A DNA stretch of 64,000 nucleotides, taken from contig JAOAUZ010000003.1 of the NCBI GenBank assembly GCA_025464625.1, positions 62,001 to 126,000 of the forward strand, written 5' to 3'. Shown here in pieces: positions 25,440 to 34,622 of the stretch. The first letter of the stretch is position 1. Each line of letters opens with the position of its first letter. The translations under genes and the position numbers were made by a program. The notes beneath the pieces are model-generated. The model had not been told where the DNA came from. It saw nothing but the letters and a program-made list of their open reading frames with translations, and ran no database searches. Source of the stretch: Rickettsiales bacterium (GTDB lineage: Bacteria; Pseudomonadota; Alphaproteobacteria; Rickettsiales; SXRF01).

Positions 25440-26109
25440 CGATTTTCCCGTCAACTATTCTGATAACACGGTCGGCACTGGCTGCAAAAGTTTGTTCGTG
25501 GGTGACAACAGCTACCGCCCGATTTTGTTCGTGGGCAAGTTCTTTCAGTATGTTTTGGACATTGGTGCTGGATTCGGTATCCAGATTTCCAGTTGGTTCA
25601 TCGGCAAGTATGAGTAGTGGATTATTAGCAAGGGCGCGGGCTATGGCAACACGCTGACTCTGCCCACCTGATAATTGTTTTGGAATTTTGTGCATCTGCT
25701 CACCAAGACCAAGACTTTCCAGTAATTCTTCAGCACGTTTTTTAATTTCTGCTTGTGATAAACTGCCAAGTCGCTGCATCGGCAGCATAACATTTTCCAG
25801 TGCTGAAAATTCTGGCAATAAAAAATGAAACTGAAATACAAAACCTAATTCTTTAAGGCGTATGTCAGCAAGTTGATCTTCGCTATAAGATGAAACATCA
25901 ACATCTGCCAACCATATCTTCCCGCTTGTTGGTTTATCGAGTAATCCCAGCAGATAAAGCAGTGATGATTTTCCAGAGCCAGAAGGTCCTGTTATAACAA
26001 TAAATTCACCTTGTTTAATATCTACATTAGCGTTTTCGACCAGAGTGATGGGAATTTCTCCTTCCAGTCTGCGTGTTAGATTCTCGGCTCTAATGACAGT
26101 TTTTGTCAT
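25429..26109 (-). CDS. LolD/MacB-type ABC transporter ATP-binding protein
   Basis: A 226-residue ATPase of the LolD family. Walker A is [11 protein letters not shown], the signature LSGGQSQRVAIARAL, Walker B LLILADEPTGNLD, and the H-loop VTHE. The ATG overlaps the stop of the permease gene (ATGA). With the permease and the HlyD-like adaptor upstream it forms an operon adaptor-permease-ATPase. This looks like a MacAB-like tripartite efflux system rather than LolCDE, because there is a single permease and a membrane-fusion protein. Substrate unknown. Confidence 0.9.
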   Translation of the reverse strand: MTKTVIRAENLTRRLEGEIPITLVENANVDIKQGEFIVITGPSGSGKSSLLYLLGLLDKPTSGKIWLADVDVSSYSEDQLADIRLKELGFVFQFHFLLPEFSALENVMLPMQRLGSLSQAEIKKRAEELLESLGLGEQMHKIPKQLSGGQSQRVAIARALANNPLLILADEPTGNLDTESSTNVQNILKELAHEQNRAVAVVTHEQTFAASADRVIRIVDGKIVNS

Positions 26110-27350
26110 TGGCTGCCTCGTAGAATATCAACTGGTTGAACACTGGCTGCTTTGCGGGCGGGAAGCAGTGCTGCTATAACAGACGCAGTTATGGCAAAGG
26201 CAGAGGCGATGGCAAATTGTTGCCAGCCCCAGTCAATCGGCATCTGCACTACCTCTGTTCCCCCTGGTGGTTTGAATTTTATCTGCATCATGCTGCGCAT
26301 AATGGTGCTGCCAAGTGGGAGTCCAATCAGGCAACCGACAATGCCCAGAGTTATTCCCTGAAATATAAATATCTGCCTTATATCGGCAGCACGGAAGCCC
26401 ATTGATTTAAGAATGGAAATATCACGCTGCTTTTCTAGCACTACGGTGGAAATAACATTGTAAATCCCAAAGGCGGCAACTATCAGAACGGCACTGACCA
26501 CTGAATACATAATTATATTGCGGATAATTAGAACGCTCAGAATATCCTCAGAAGTTTCCTGCCATGAAATTGATTTATACCCGATGCGATTTTCAATATC
26601 ATTCGCCACAATTTTTGCTTGGTATGGGTCTGGCAGTTTTATAATAATATGATTTACGCGGTTAGGACGATTCAAAAATGTCTGCATTCGTTTTATAGAA
26701 ACAAAACTGTGGCTGATGTCATATTCACTGCGCCCTGTACGAAATATCCCCAGAACCTTGAACACGCGCACCTGACCAGTTGGAGAGGTAACAGTTATAT
26801 TATCACCATAGGCTATGGATAATATCCGTGCTAATTCCTGCCCTATGATAATTCCGTCAGGATTTGATACCAGATCCTCAATACTGCCAGTAATCATATA
26901 ATTTTGGATTGTAACGACATCTTTAATATCTTCGGGAATCATCCCATCCATAAAAATGGCAAAGTCCTTACCAGCAAAACTTAGCACTCCTTGTCCGCCT
27001 AATATCGGTGAAGCCTGTACATTTGGCATTGAACGCAGATATTCTATAATCTGTTTATAACCGCGAATACCGCGCGTTTCGGTGACAGGTTTAACGCTGG
27101 CTATTTCTATCGCACCATTGGTGTAAATTTCTTCTATTGGCTGTTTGCGTGGATTACGGTATTCATCTGTTACAAAAATATGTGGGACGTTATCCACAAG
27201 CCTGCGGATGAAATCTTTTTCTGAACCGCGCATCAATGATGAAATTGCTAAGAAAAATGCCACACCAAGAATAATCCCTAGCAAAGAAACGATGCTCTGA
27301 CGTTTGCGAGCCAGCAGATGACGAAGGGCAATGTATATCATCAATTTCAT
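26106..27350 (-). CDS. ABC transporter permease, MacB/FtsX family
   Basis: A 414-residue permease with one N-terminal and three C-terminal membrane segments around a large periplasmic domain (MacB_PCD), the type VII ABC topology. The N-terminus MIYIALRHLLARKRQSIVSLLGIILGVA and the end ALLPARKAASVQPVDILRG are typical. Start and stop overlap with both neighbours by 4 nt, so the three proteins are translationally coupled. It probably powers export of a hydrophobic compound or lipoprotein together with the HlyD-like adaptor. Confidence 0.9.
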   Translation of the reverse strand: MKLMIYIALRHLLARKRQSIVSLLGIILGVAFFLAISSLMRGSEKDFIRRLVDNVPHIFVTDEYRNPRKQPIEEIYTNGAIEIASVKPVTETRGIRGYKQIIEYLRSMPNVQASPILGGQGVLSFAGKDFAIFMDGMIPEDIKDVVTIQNYMITGSIEDLVSNPDGIIIGQELARILSIAYGDNITVTSPTGQVRVFKVLGIFRTGRSEYDISHSFVSIKRMQTFLNRPNRVNHIIIKLPDPYQAKIVANDIENRIGYKSISWQETSEDILSVLIIRNIIMYSVVSAVLIVAAFGIYNVISTVVLEKQRDISILKSMGFRAADIRQIFIFQGITLGIVGCLIGLPLGSTIMRSMMQIKFKPPGGTEVVQMPIDWGWQQFAIASAFAITASVIAALLPARKAASVQPVDILRGSQ

Positions 27351-28417
27351 GGCTTTGACTGTTCAGCTAATACTGCGCGTATCTTTTTTCCTTCCTTCAT
27401 ATCTGAGCTTGGATTTAAGACCACAGAATCGCTCATGTCTAAACCATTGGTTATCTCAGTTTTTTCTACTCCCTTTGCTCCCACAGAAACTTGTTGTTGG
27501 GTGAGTTTCCCATCGCGTACCAGCCACACCTTACTCTGACTCACTGCACTGCTGGGCAGGAGCATAGCATCACCTTTTTCTTTGGTTATTATATTAGTTT
27601 CCGCCGTCATACCAATTTTAAGTGGCGTTTCTTGGCTAAATTCAACGCGCACTCGGTAGCTGCGGGCGATAGGGTCACCCTTAGGGGTTATGGCTTGTAC
27701 TTTTCCATGAAAAATCTGTCCAGTAAAGGCATCCGCGCGAATCAAAACTTTCTGTCCAGTTTTAACTTGCGAAATATCTTCTTCATCAACTTCCGTAGAT
27801 ATACGCAGTGGCGCACAGCAGGAAAGCCAAAATACAGGTGTGTTTGAGGCAATCATCTGTCCAATTTCACCATCGCGTTTTATTATGAGACCGTCAGCGG
27901 GAGCGACCAACTTCAGATAATCAGCCTGAGCTTTAGCTGCTTGCGTTGCTTGAACAGCGGCTTCCCAATCTGATTTTGATTGGTCATAGCTTTTTTTAGG
28001 AATGGAGTTGCTCTTCACAAGGACAGAATTGCGTTCAAATTCTTTCTTGGCGAATTCTTCACGAGATTCAAACTGCTTAATTGAATGTTGGAGATCGTCA
28101 TCTTCCAGTTGAGCGAGCAATTGATCTTTGGTGACGGCACTTCCTTCATCGACTTTTAGTTCCAGCAAGCGAGCGGAAGAGCGAGGAGCTATCGGAATCA
28201 TAACCGTTGGTTCCACTGTTCCTGTAGCATACACAGCTTGCACCGCGGTTCCACGCACTGGATGCACCACCATTACGGACTCGCCTTGAAAAAGGCGTTT
28301 TCCACCAAGTGTTAAAACTACCAGTAAAATAATGGCTATGCTAATAACAAAATATTTTCTCATTTTTTTTGCCGATTTTAGTGATGGTGGCGCGTCAAAG
28401 GACAGCAATTCTATCAT
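27347..28417 (-). CDS. HlyD/MacA-family periplasmic adaptor
   Basis: A 356-residue membrane-fusion protein with an N-terminal membrane anchor (about residues 22-40), a biotinyl-lipoyl domain split by an alpha-helical hairpin (EFAKKEFERNSVLVKSNSI region), a beta-barrel (RISTEVDEEDISQVKTGQ) and a C-terminal membrane-proximal domain. It joins the permease to an outer-membrane channel that is not encoded here. The ATG at 28417 is used; a later Met (residue 19) is possible. It is the first gene of the transporter operon. Confidence 0.9.
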   Translation of the reverse strand: MIELLSFDAPPSLKSAKKMRKYFVISIAIILLVVLTLGGKRLFQGESVMVVHPVRGTAVQAVYATGTVEPTVMIPIAPRSSARLLELKVDEGSAVTKDQLLAQLEDDDLQHSIKQFESREEFAKKEFERNSVLVKSNSIPKKSYDQSKSDWEAAVQATQAAKAQADYLKLVAPADGLIIKRDGEIGQMIASNTPVFWLSCCAPLRISTEVDEEDISQVKTGQKVLIRADAFTGQIFHGKVQAITPKGDPIARSYRVRVEFSQETPLKIGMTAETNIITKEKGDAMLLPSSAVSQSKVWLVRDGKLTQQQVSVGAKGVEKTEITNGLDMSDSVVLNPSSDMKEGKKIRAVLAEQSKP

Positions 28418-28461
28418 ATTTGCCTAATTTATCTAGGAAATTGGTAAAAATATAACAGCGA

Positions 28462-28845
28462 CTACTTGGCTTCATCAATAATTGTTATAATAGCAGCTTC
28501 CACTTCCTTAGCTATTTTTTCCAGCTTTGGAGAATCAGATAGAGATTTCAGCATGATAGTGGGGCGGATCATGCCGATTTTAGTTTTTCCATTATCGGAA
28601 TAAACGGAAACACGACATGGCAACGCCATGTTCAGTCCCATATCTTCCATCAACACATCCTTGGCACTCTGTGGATTACATATTTCAAGAATCTGACAGG
28701 CATTGGCAAACTCCACGCCTTTCTTTTTCAATGTTTCTTGCAGGTTATGAATATGAAGTACACCAAATTTATGCCGTAACACCGCCGCCTGCAGGTCTGC
28801 CACTGCCTGATCCGCTGATTTATGAGTTTCCACGATATATTTCAT
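28462..28845 (-). CDS. DUF302 family protein under FNR-box control
   Basis: A 127-residue protein matching DUF302: FGVLHIHNLQETLKKKGVEF, a VCNP-like block ICNPQSAKDVL, the LPCRVSVY segment and the C-terminal helix. DUF302 proteins are linked to sulfur or redox contexts in several genomes but have no proven activity. A perfect FNR box lies 68 bp upstream, and TATATT (28892-28887) is positioned for class II activation, so it very likely belongs to the local low-oxygen regulon. Confidence 0.85.
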   Translation of the reverse strand: MKYIVETHKSADQAVADLQAAVLRHKFGVLHIHNLQETLKKKGVEFANACQILEICNPQSAKDVLMEDMGLNMALPCRVSVYSDNGKTKIGMIRPTIMLKSLSDSPKLEKIAKEVEAAIITIIDEAK

Positions 28846-28913
28846 AAAAATTTCCTATATCTGAATTGAATAATGACGAGCGACATAATATATAAGCATA
28901 TGTGGGGATGTAA

Positions 28914-28927
28914 TTGATGATAATCAA
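28914..28927 (+). promoter_or_regulatory. FNR/FixK-type box upstream of DUF302
   Basis: A perfect TTGAT-GATA-ATCAA dyad, 68 bp before the DUF302 ATG. The minus-strand hexamer TATATT at 28892-28887 is 28 bp from the box centre, which gives a class II arrangement. It also lies 20 bp after the stop codon of the convergently oriented... same-strand kinase gene upstream, so it separates the two transcription units. Confidence 0.8.
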
Positions 28928-28947
28928 TAGGTGAATAGAAACACTAT

Positions 28948-30660
28948 TTATTCACTGGTTTTTTGCACTGGCAAAGTGCGCTGATGCGGGAAGATAATTT
29001 TTACTGTTGTGCCTTCATTTAACTTGCTGGTAAGCACCAATTTCCCGTCATGAAGTTCGGCATACATTTTACATAGTGGCAATCCTAGCCCAGTTCCTTC
29101 ATGGTTTTTTGAGCGGTGTACTTGTCCGAAGACAGACAATGCTTTCGGTATGTCGTTTTCTGCAATACCAATTCCACTATCAGAAACAATAAGCATCAGG
29201 TTATGATGCGAATCAATGCTGGCAGAAATGGTAATAACACCATGTTCTGGTGTAAATTTAAAGGCGTTGGAAAGTAGGTTGATAAGAACCTGACGGATTT
29301 TTCTACTATCTCCCCATAATAATGGAAGTTGAGGGTCTGTTTTGACTATCAGGTCAATATCCTTGGTCTTTATTTTACCTTTCATGATCCGCACTGATTC
29401 ATTTACCAGATCGCTGAGGTTTACTTTTTCTTCTATTAGTTCCAACTTACCCGCATCACCTTTTGAGAATTCTAGAATATCGGTAATAAGCTGTAGCAAA
29501 TGATTTCCGCAGAGATTTATATCATATATACGTTCTTTTTGGTTGGCATTTAGTGGACCGAAATATCCAGAATTTATCATTTCAGAAAAACCAATGATGG
29601 CATTCAGAGGTGTTCTTAACTCATGACTCATATTAGCAAGAAATTCAGATTTAGCTTGGCTGGCAAGAATTGCTGCACTTTCAGATTCCTGAACACGCAG
29701 AATCTGGCGCGCCATAACCACTGCGAAGAACGATAGAATAGAGCCAAAAATAGTAAATAGCACCAAAAACCCAACGTCCCTAAGGCGTGATTGTCGCCAA
29801 CTCGCCAAGTAATCATCCTCATCTAGCGTGATTTGCACGGCAAGTGGCATGTTCCTCAGCAACTTAAGAGACATAATCTTCTTGGAGTCAGTGGACGTGG
29901 CTGTTTTGACATAGACCGAATTGGGAATTTTTTCGTTTTCTGCAAGAAAATCACGTCCGAGCAATTCATTTAAAGTGCTTTTATAAGGGCTGGAAGCAAG
30001 CAGCGTTTTATCAAACAGCATAATTGACATAAATTTCTGATTTCCAGAGGCAATGGAGTCATAAAAATTAACAAAGTATTTTGGATCGATTGCGGCAACA
30101 ACAACACCGCCAAAGTCACCTCCCAATTTATTATAACGTCTGCTCATAAGGATAGTTGGGGTTTGTCCCTCCACATAATTCTTTCCTATGAATACATCAT
30201 TATTATCAGTTTCACGCATATGCCTGAAAAGTTTTTGTCCAACGGGTTTTTTATGATAATCAAGCCAGTTGCTATAACCTTCTTTATTAGCAGAGACCTT
30301 GATAACACCTCTATCATCAATGAGTGCAAGCCCAGATATTTGTGGAGTCTCATTTAACCATATCTTGAAATCTTGTTCGGTGTATTGAGGTATATTATTG
30401 TTAAATAATGAATTGAAAAATTGTCTTTCAATGATTCGACGCAGTGATAAATCTACACCAAGAAAACTAAGCTCAACATGCTCGCCAAGAATATTGGCAA
30501 GGCGTATGGAATTTTGTTCCCCGTCTTTTATCGTTTGGGTGTAAGAATTTTTTCCTTGATAAACAACAATAAAAATAAACGTCAGCATTATGAACGCTGA
30601 GAATGCAATCAGGTAACGTATGCGTGGCGATTTTAATTTTTGTTGTTGTCGTTTTGTCAT
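28948..30660 (-). CDS. Membrane sensor histidine kinase with Cache-like periplasmic domain
   Basis: A 570-residue kinase. Two membrane segments (about residues 17-37 and 290-312) bracket a Cache/CHASE-like periplasmic sensor (ISGLALIDDRGVIKVS). A HisKA domain follows with the phosphorylated His in FLANMSHELRTPLNAIIGFSEM, and the ATPase has N-box QVLINLLSNAFKFTP, DSGIGI and GTGLGL. No PAS or receiver domain is fused. The longer TTG start (30675) is less likely than the ATG at 30660. The cognate regulator is not obvious; the adjacent receiver proteins of the partner-switching module are candidates. Confidence 0.9.
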   Translation of the reverse strand: MTKRQQQKLKSPRIRYLIAFSAFIMLTFIFIVVYQGKNSYTQTIKDGEQNSIRLANILGEHVELSFLGVDLSLRRIIERQFFNSLFNNNIPQYTEQDFKIWLNETPQISGLALIDDRGVIKVSANKEGYSNWLDYHKKPVGQKLFRHMRETDNNDVFIGKNYVEGQTPTILMSRRYNKLGGDFGGVVVAAIDPKYFVNFYDSIASGNQKFMSIMLFDKTLLASSPYKSTLNELLGRDFLAENEKIPNSVYVKTATSTDSKKIMSLKLLRNMPLAVQITLDEDDYLASWRQSRLRDVGFLVLFTIFGSILSFFAVVMARQILRVQESESAAILASQAKSEFLANMSHELRTPLNAIIGFSEMINSGYFGPLNANQKERIYDINLCGNHLLQLITDILEFSKGDAGKLELIEEKVNLSDLVNESVRIMKGKIKTKDIDLIVKTDPQLPLLWGDSRKIRQVLINLLSNAFKFTPEHGVITISASIDSHHNLMLIVSDSGIGIAENDIPKALSVFGQVHRSKNHEGTGLGLPLCKMYAELHDGKLVLTSKLNEGTTVKIIFPHQRTLPVQKTSE

Positions 30661-30921
30661 GAATTTATCATACAATTTTCACCATTAACCACGATTGCAC
30701 TGGGAGTTATCCTCCTGTGACAGTATATTTTTAACTTAATATAGTTAATTTAAAGTGATAATATTAAGAATATTTAGTTAATATCCTATTTTGTGGCAAA
30801 TACAAGGATTGTTATATTTCCAAAATATATCGGTATATTCGATATTTTTCAATATATTATCTGATATTAATATATTTACAACCACTGCTTGGTAAGCACT
30901 GTCTTTTGGATAATGTGTTAT

Positions 30922-32097
30922 TTATGGCTTTGGGTTGAGATCCAGCAGAACTAACGTTAAGTCATCGTCAAAGCGGTGTGAGGTTTGTTCGATTCGTTTT
31001 ACGATCCCGTTATAAATGTAATCTACGCCATCTGCAGACCATTGCTCAACATGATGGAATAAAGAATCTTTAGTGAATAATGTTTTGTTATCAGCATTTA
31101 TTTCTATTAATGCATCGCTGTAAATTAATAGCGCGCTATTTTCGGTGAAGGGAATGGTTTGTTCGGTGTATTCCGCCTTTGGATATGCGCCTATAGGAGT
31201 TCCAGAACAATCAAGAGAAATAGCTTCACCAGAATTTATTAAAATGGCAGGAGGGACAGCGGCTCCAGAATAGGTAATCGTACTCTTTGCGGTGTCGATT
31301 ATACCAAAAAAACAGGTTAAATATTGTCCAGTGGGCAAAATTCTATAAAAACTATCATTCATATCCTCAAGAATTTTGGCAGGAGAATTTGAATAATTAA
31401 CAAATTCCATAAGGTAGTTATGCAGTCTGAAAGTATCAAGTGCAACCGAAACACCATGCCCTGCGAAATCTGCTACGCATATCATAAGGCGGCTATTTTC
31501 AAGCTGCTTTACCGCCCAATAATCTCCGCCTAATGCTTGTGATGACTTATAAAGATGTTGAATAGTTACGTTATAATTTTCTTTGCAGGAAATTAGTAAA
31601 TCTTCATCAGGTAGCAATGTATATTGCATATTGCGGGCAATTTCTAGGTCGAGAGCTGTTGGTTCTTCGCACTCTTCCAGCCTCTTCATGAGACGACTTT
31701 TTTGCAGATGTAGATTTAATGAATTTGCGAGTTCTTCTGGTAAAACTGGCTTATGTAAAACCCCAGACACGTTGAACTTTAGAATTTTTACTCTCTCGTC
31801 TGTCTTATCCATATCGGTTATGGCAATAATCGGCACCGTATGTGAAGATTCATTTCCTTTGCGTAAGGTGGTGCAGAACTCTAGCCAGTTCATATTGGAA
31901 GAAGAAATATTCAATAAAATTAAATCTGGCGTGAATGTGTCAAGCTTATCAAGTGCATCAAATCCATCTAAGGCATAAATAATTTCCTTCGCATTGTAGT
32001 CGCGGAGTACAGTTTGTAGACCAGTACATGTTTTTGTTGCATCATCAATAACGAGTATGCGTGAATCACAAATCAAATCTGGTAGGTTAGCCGACAA
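30922..32097 (-). CDS. Receiver-SpoIIE/RsbU-type PP2C phosphatase with degenerate receiver
   Basis: A 391-residue protein. Residues about 12-125 form a CheY-like receiver with acidic pair D18-D19, T94 and K116, but the phosphoacceptor Asp is replaced by N63 (LILLNISSSNM). A linker helix leads to a SpoIIE/RsbU phosphatase domain (about 185-388) with the metal-binding motifs VADFAGHGVS, YSDALIE and DDDLTLV. Such enzymes dephosphorylate STAS proteins to start partner switching. The start is a TTG that overlaps the STAS gene stop region by 11 nt; no ATG is available before the receiver. It is downstream of and co-transcribed with the STAS gene. Confidence 0.88.
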   Translation of the reverse strand: MSANLPDLICDSRILVIDDATKTCTGLQTVLRDYNAKEIIYALDGFDALDKLDTFTPDLILLNISSSNMNWLEFCTTLRKGNESSHTVPIIAITDMDKTDERVKILKFNVSGVLHKPVLPEELANSLNLHLQKSRLMKRLEECEEPTALDLEIARNMQYTLLPDEDLLISCKENYNVTIQHLYKSSQALGGDYWAVKQLENSRLMICVADFAGHGVSVALDTFRLHNYLMEFVNYSNSPAKILEDMNDSFYRILPTGQYLTCFFGIIDTAKSTITYSGAAVPPAILINSGEAISLDCSGTPIGAYPKAEYTEQTIPFTENSALLIYSDALIEINADNKTLFTKDSLFHHVEQWSADGVDYIYNGIVKRIEQTSHRFDDDLTLVLLDLNPKP

Positions 32098-32392
32098 TGT
32101 TAAATCTTTCGTATGATTTGGTCATCTGTAATAGTATTTTTACGTCACCAGCAGGGTGATAAATTGTTAGAGGAATGTCACGTTGATAACATTCCTTGTG
32201 GACTATCATTAACATGCCGAGTCCAGCTGAATCCATAAATGTAAGGTCATTAAGGTGGATTTTTATTGCTCTTATCTGGGTGCGCAGAACTTCATTCAAG
32301 TGGCTATGAAACTCTGCTCCATTAAGAAATGTAAGCTTTCCACTTAAGCGTAAATCGGCAACACCATCAGTTACTGTTTTTGTTATTGGCAT
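32087..32392 (-). CDS. STAS-domain anti-anti-sigma factor (SpoIIAA/RsbV-like)
   Basis: A 101-residue single STAS domain with the phosphorylation motif D-S-A-G (D54-S55) in LTFMDSAGLGMLM. The ATG at 32392 gives the normal domain length; the upstream TTG would add 20 residues. In the known scheme, the unphosphorylated protein binds the anti-sigma kinase and frees the sigma factor. The partner kinase candidate is the receiver-HATPase protein encoded divergently at 32559, and the phosphatase is the next gene downstream. Confidence 0.88.
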   Translation of the reverse strand: MPITKTVTDGVADLRLSGKLTFLNGAEFHSHLNEVLRTQIRAIKIHLNDLTFMDSAGLGMLMIVHKECYQRDIPLTIYHPAGDVKILLQMTKSYERFNIVG

Positions 32393-32558
32393 AACTAAAT
32401 ATTTCTTATCTGGGGTTATTAAGCAGTATTTAGTTTTTCCATGATAGACCAATTCAATAAATAAACCAAATATTTTATCAGTTATCCTGATATAACTTGT
32501 GGTTTAGCAAGGTTAGTTTATATTCTTTTGCGCATTTCTTAATTATTATCTTAATTGC

Positions 32559-33461
32559 ATGTATATGAATAAGAAAATTAAAATACTGGCAGTCGATGAC
32601 GAGGAATTCAATCTCGACATTATAACAGAATATCTGGTGGATGCTGGGTTTGAGGTGATTGGCGCGTGTGATGGTATTATAGCCATTGAAAAATTGAAGC
32701 AAAATCCAGATGTTGATGTCATTGTTCTTGATCGCATGATGCCCAATATGGATGGCATGGCGGTGCTTAAATCAATAAATGAAAACGAGCTATGGCGTAA
32801 TATCCCAGTAATAATGCAAACTGCGGCTGCCAGTAGTAAACAAATTCAAGAAGGTATTGAAGCTGGTGTGTATTATTACCTAGCAAAACCATATAATGAA
32901 TCATTGTTCTTATCAATAGTTCGCGCCGCCCTTAAAGATAGTGTCGGGCGCAGGGAAATGCACGATCAGGTGCATAAACAGAGACGTACACTGGGGTTAA
33001 TGGATAAGGGGCGTTTCCGTTTCCGTACACTTGAAGAAACCAATAATCTGTCATATTTTATAGCTAATTGCTTTCCTGAACCTGAACACATAGTGTATGG
33101 TCTGAACGAGCTTATGGTAAATGCCGTTGAGCATGGTAACTTAGGAATTACCTACGATGAAAAAATGGAATTATCGTTAAGTGGACAATGGCAAGCGGAA
33201 ATAGAGCGGAGATTAGCATTGCCAGAATATAAAAATAAATATGCTATCCTAGAGTACACGGCAGATGAAAATCAAATTACTGTAAGTATTCTCGATCAAG
33301 GGCAGGGGTTTGAGTGGCAAAACTATCTTGAGTTATCTCCAAAACGCGCCACTGATCCGAACGGTCGAGGTATTGCTATAGCAAAAATGAAATCATTTCC
33401 TACGCTAGAATATAAGGGGTGTGGTAACGAGGTGGTTTGTAAAGTAGTGCGAAAATCTTGA
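32559..33461 (+). CDS. Receiver domain fused to RsbW/SpoIIAB-like ATPase (anti-sigma kinase candidate)
   Basis: A 300-residue protein. A complete receiver (residues about 6-125: D13-D14, phosphoacceptor D58 in VIVLDRMMPNMDGM, K108-like LAKPYN) is followed by a GHKL ATPase of the HATPase_c_2 type, with N-box ELMVNAVEHGNLG and the DQGQGFEW and GRGIAIAK boxes. There is no HisKA, so it is an RsbW-like serine kinase or a phosphorylation-controlled anti-sigma factor. It is divergent from the STAS-phosphatase pair, which supplies the other two parts of a partner-switching circuit. No ECF or stress sigma gene is next to it. Confidence 0.88.
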   Translation: MYMNKKIKILAVDDEEFNLDIITEYLVDAGFEVIGACDGIIAIEKLKQNPDVDVIVLDRMMPNMDGMAVLKSINENELWRNIPVIMQTAAASSKQIQEGIEAGVYYYLAKPYNESLFLSIVRAALKDSVGRREMHDQVHKQRRTLGLMDKGRFRFRTLEETNNLSYFIANCFPEPEHIVYGLNELMVNAVEHGNLGITYDEKMELSLSGQWQAEIERRLALPEYKNKYAILEYTADENQITVSILDQGQGFEWQNYLELSPKRATDPNGRGIAIAKMKSFPTLEYKGCGNEVVCKVVRKS

Positions 33462-33462
33462 T

Positions 33463-33918
33463 TTACTCAATTTTCATATTTAATTTTTCTACCATCTGAA
33501 TAAGAATACTGTTTTGATACTCCAAGTGCGATAGGATTACTTCAATTTCTTCCTCTGCTTTAATATTAACTTTCAAATCATATTCAGCCCGAGCTTCAGC
33601 ATGTTTCCCTTGTAGATTTTGTCCGACCATAATAAGTGGCATTAAAAGAATCTGAATCAAATTAGAAATAAATAACCATAACACAAAACCCATAGGTGGA
33701 TCGAATTGTAATTCTTTTGGCGCAAATAAATTCCAGCCCAGCCACAATACGGTCCATGTAAATATAATCAGGAAGAAGCCAATAGTTCCAACTCTGCTGG
33801 TTATATAAAGCGCGAGTTGGTCTAGCTTTGATGCTTTTTCCGATATATCTTTATTCGCGCTGTGTAGAGGTTTGCGTTTTTTCTTAAAATCTTCAAGTGA
33901 GATAGGTTTCTTTATCAT
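33463..33918 (-). CDS. DUF1003 family membrane protein
   Basis: A 151-residue protein with two membrane helices (about 43-62 and 77-98). The segment between them, LFAPKELQFDPPMGFVLWL, matches DUF1003 (GFFLIIFTWTVLWLGWN before it; ILLMPLIMVGQNLQGKHAEARAEYD after it). The cytosolic C-terminus is acidic and helical. Function unknown. The ATG overlaps the stop of the HAD gene (ATGA), so it forms an operon with HAD and PRTase genes. Confidence 0.88.
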   Translation of the reverse strand: MIKKPISLEDFKKKRKPLHSANKDISEKASKLDQLALYITSRVGTIGFFLIIFTWTVLWLGWNLFAPKELQFDPPMGFVLWLFISNLIQILLMPLIMVGQNLQGKHAEARAEYDLKVNIKAEEEIEVILSHLEYQNSILIQMVEKLNMKIE

Positions 33919-34622
33919 AATTTAACCTCTTTCAAAATTTCTTCTGAGGTTAAATTTTGACATGCTATAATTTTTAAATTTGGGATTGATTGTTTTATAA
34001 CAGAGACCTCTTCTGGCTTGCCAAACCACATTAATTTATCACTGTTTAGCATAAAAGGCATATCTTCCAGATGATCGGTGAAAAAGATTTTTTTCTTATT
34101 TTCCCAATTTTGTTTTTTTAGTAATTCCTGCGCCCGCCTCGATTTTTCTTCGCTTCGATTTTCTTGTTCGCTAATTCCCGTAGAAATTACATGTGAAAAT
34201 CCGATTTTCTTAGCAAAAGGTTCAGCGTAAAGGGATGTTGCTGCGGTTGCAAGAACCGCATTAATTCTATTATTTTCTATTAAATCCAGTACATCGCGCA
34301 TATTAGGGCGGATTGTTCGCTCTAATTTTTGTAAGAAAATTTCCAGAGCAGAAACATCCCCAGTCTTAAGCCATAACTTATGCAACGCAGCTTTTGTTTG
34401 TGCATGATTTCTGCCCAATATTTTTCGTTCGGCGAATATCTTGGCAGCTTCTATTCTAAGTATATTGCGTTTGTAAAAATTGAGATTGCTAAAATCACCA
34501 AGTAAAAAATATTTTGCCCATAGAGGAAAGCTATTTATGGAAATAAGCGTCTCATCTAGATCTATAATCAATACTAAATCAGGCTCTGAAATCGAATGAC
34601 CAAGGGAATCTACAGAGGACAT
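33915..34622 (-). CDS. HAD-superfamily phosphatase
   Basis: A 235-residue haloacid-dehalogenase-fold protein. Motif I is LVLIIDLDETLIS (nucleophile D-L-D-E-T), motif II is VLATAATSLY, the motif III Lys lies near KKQNWENKK, and motif IV is FFTDHLEDMPFML. A helical cap lies between motifs I and II, as in phosphoserine-phosphatase-like HADs. The 44-nt overlap with the upstream phosphoribosyltransferase gene is unusual and implies tight coupling. Substrate unknown; nucleotide or sugar phosphate is an inference from the partner. Confidence 0.85.
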   Translation of the reverse strand: MSSVDSLGHSISEPDLVLIIDLDETLISINSFPLWAKYFLLGDFSNLNFYKRNILRIEAAKIFAERKILGRNHAQTKAALHKLWLKTGDVSALEIFLQKLERTIRPNMRDVLDLIENNRINAVLATAATSLYAEPFAKKIGFSHVISTGISEQENRSEEKSRRAQELLKKQNWENKKKIFFTDHLEDMPFMLNSDKLMWFGKPEEVSVIKQSIPNLKIIACQNLTSEEILKEVKL

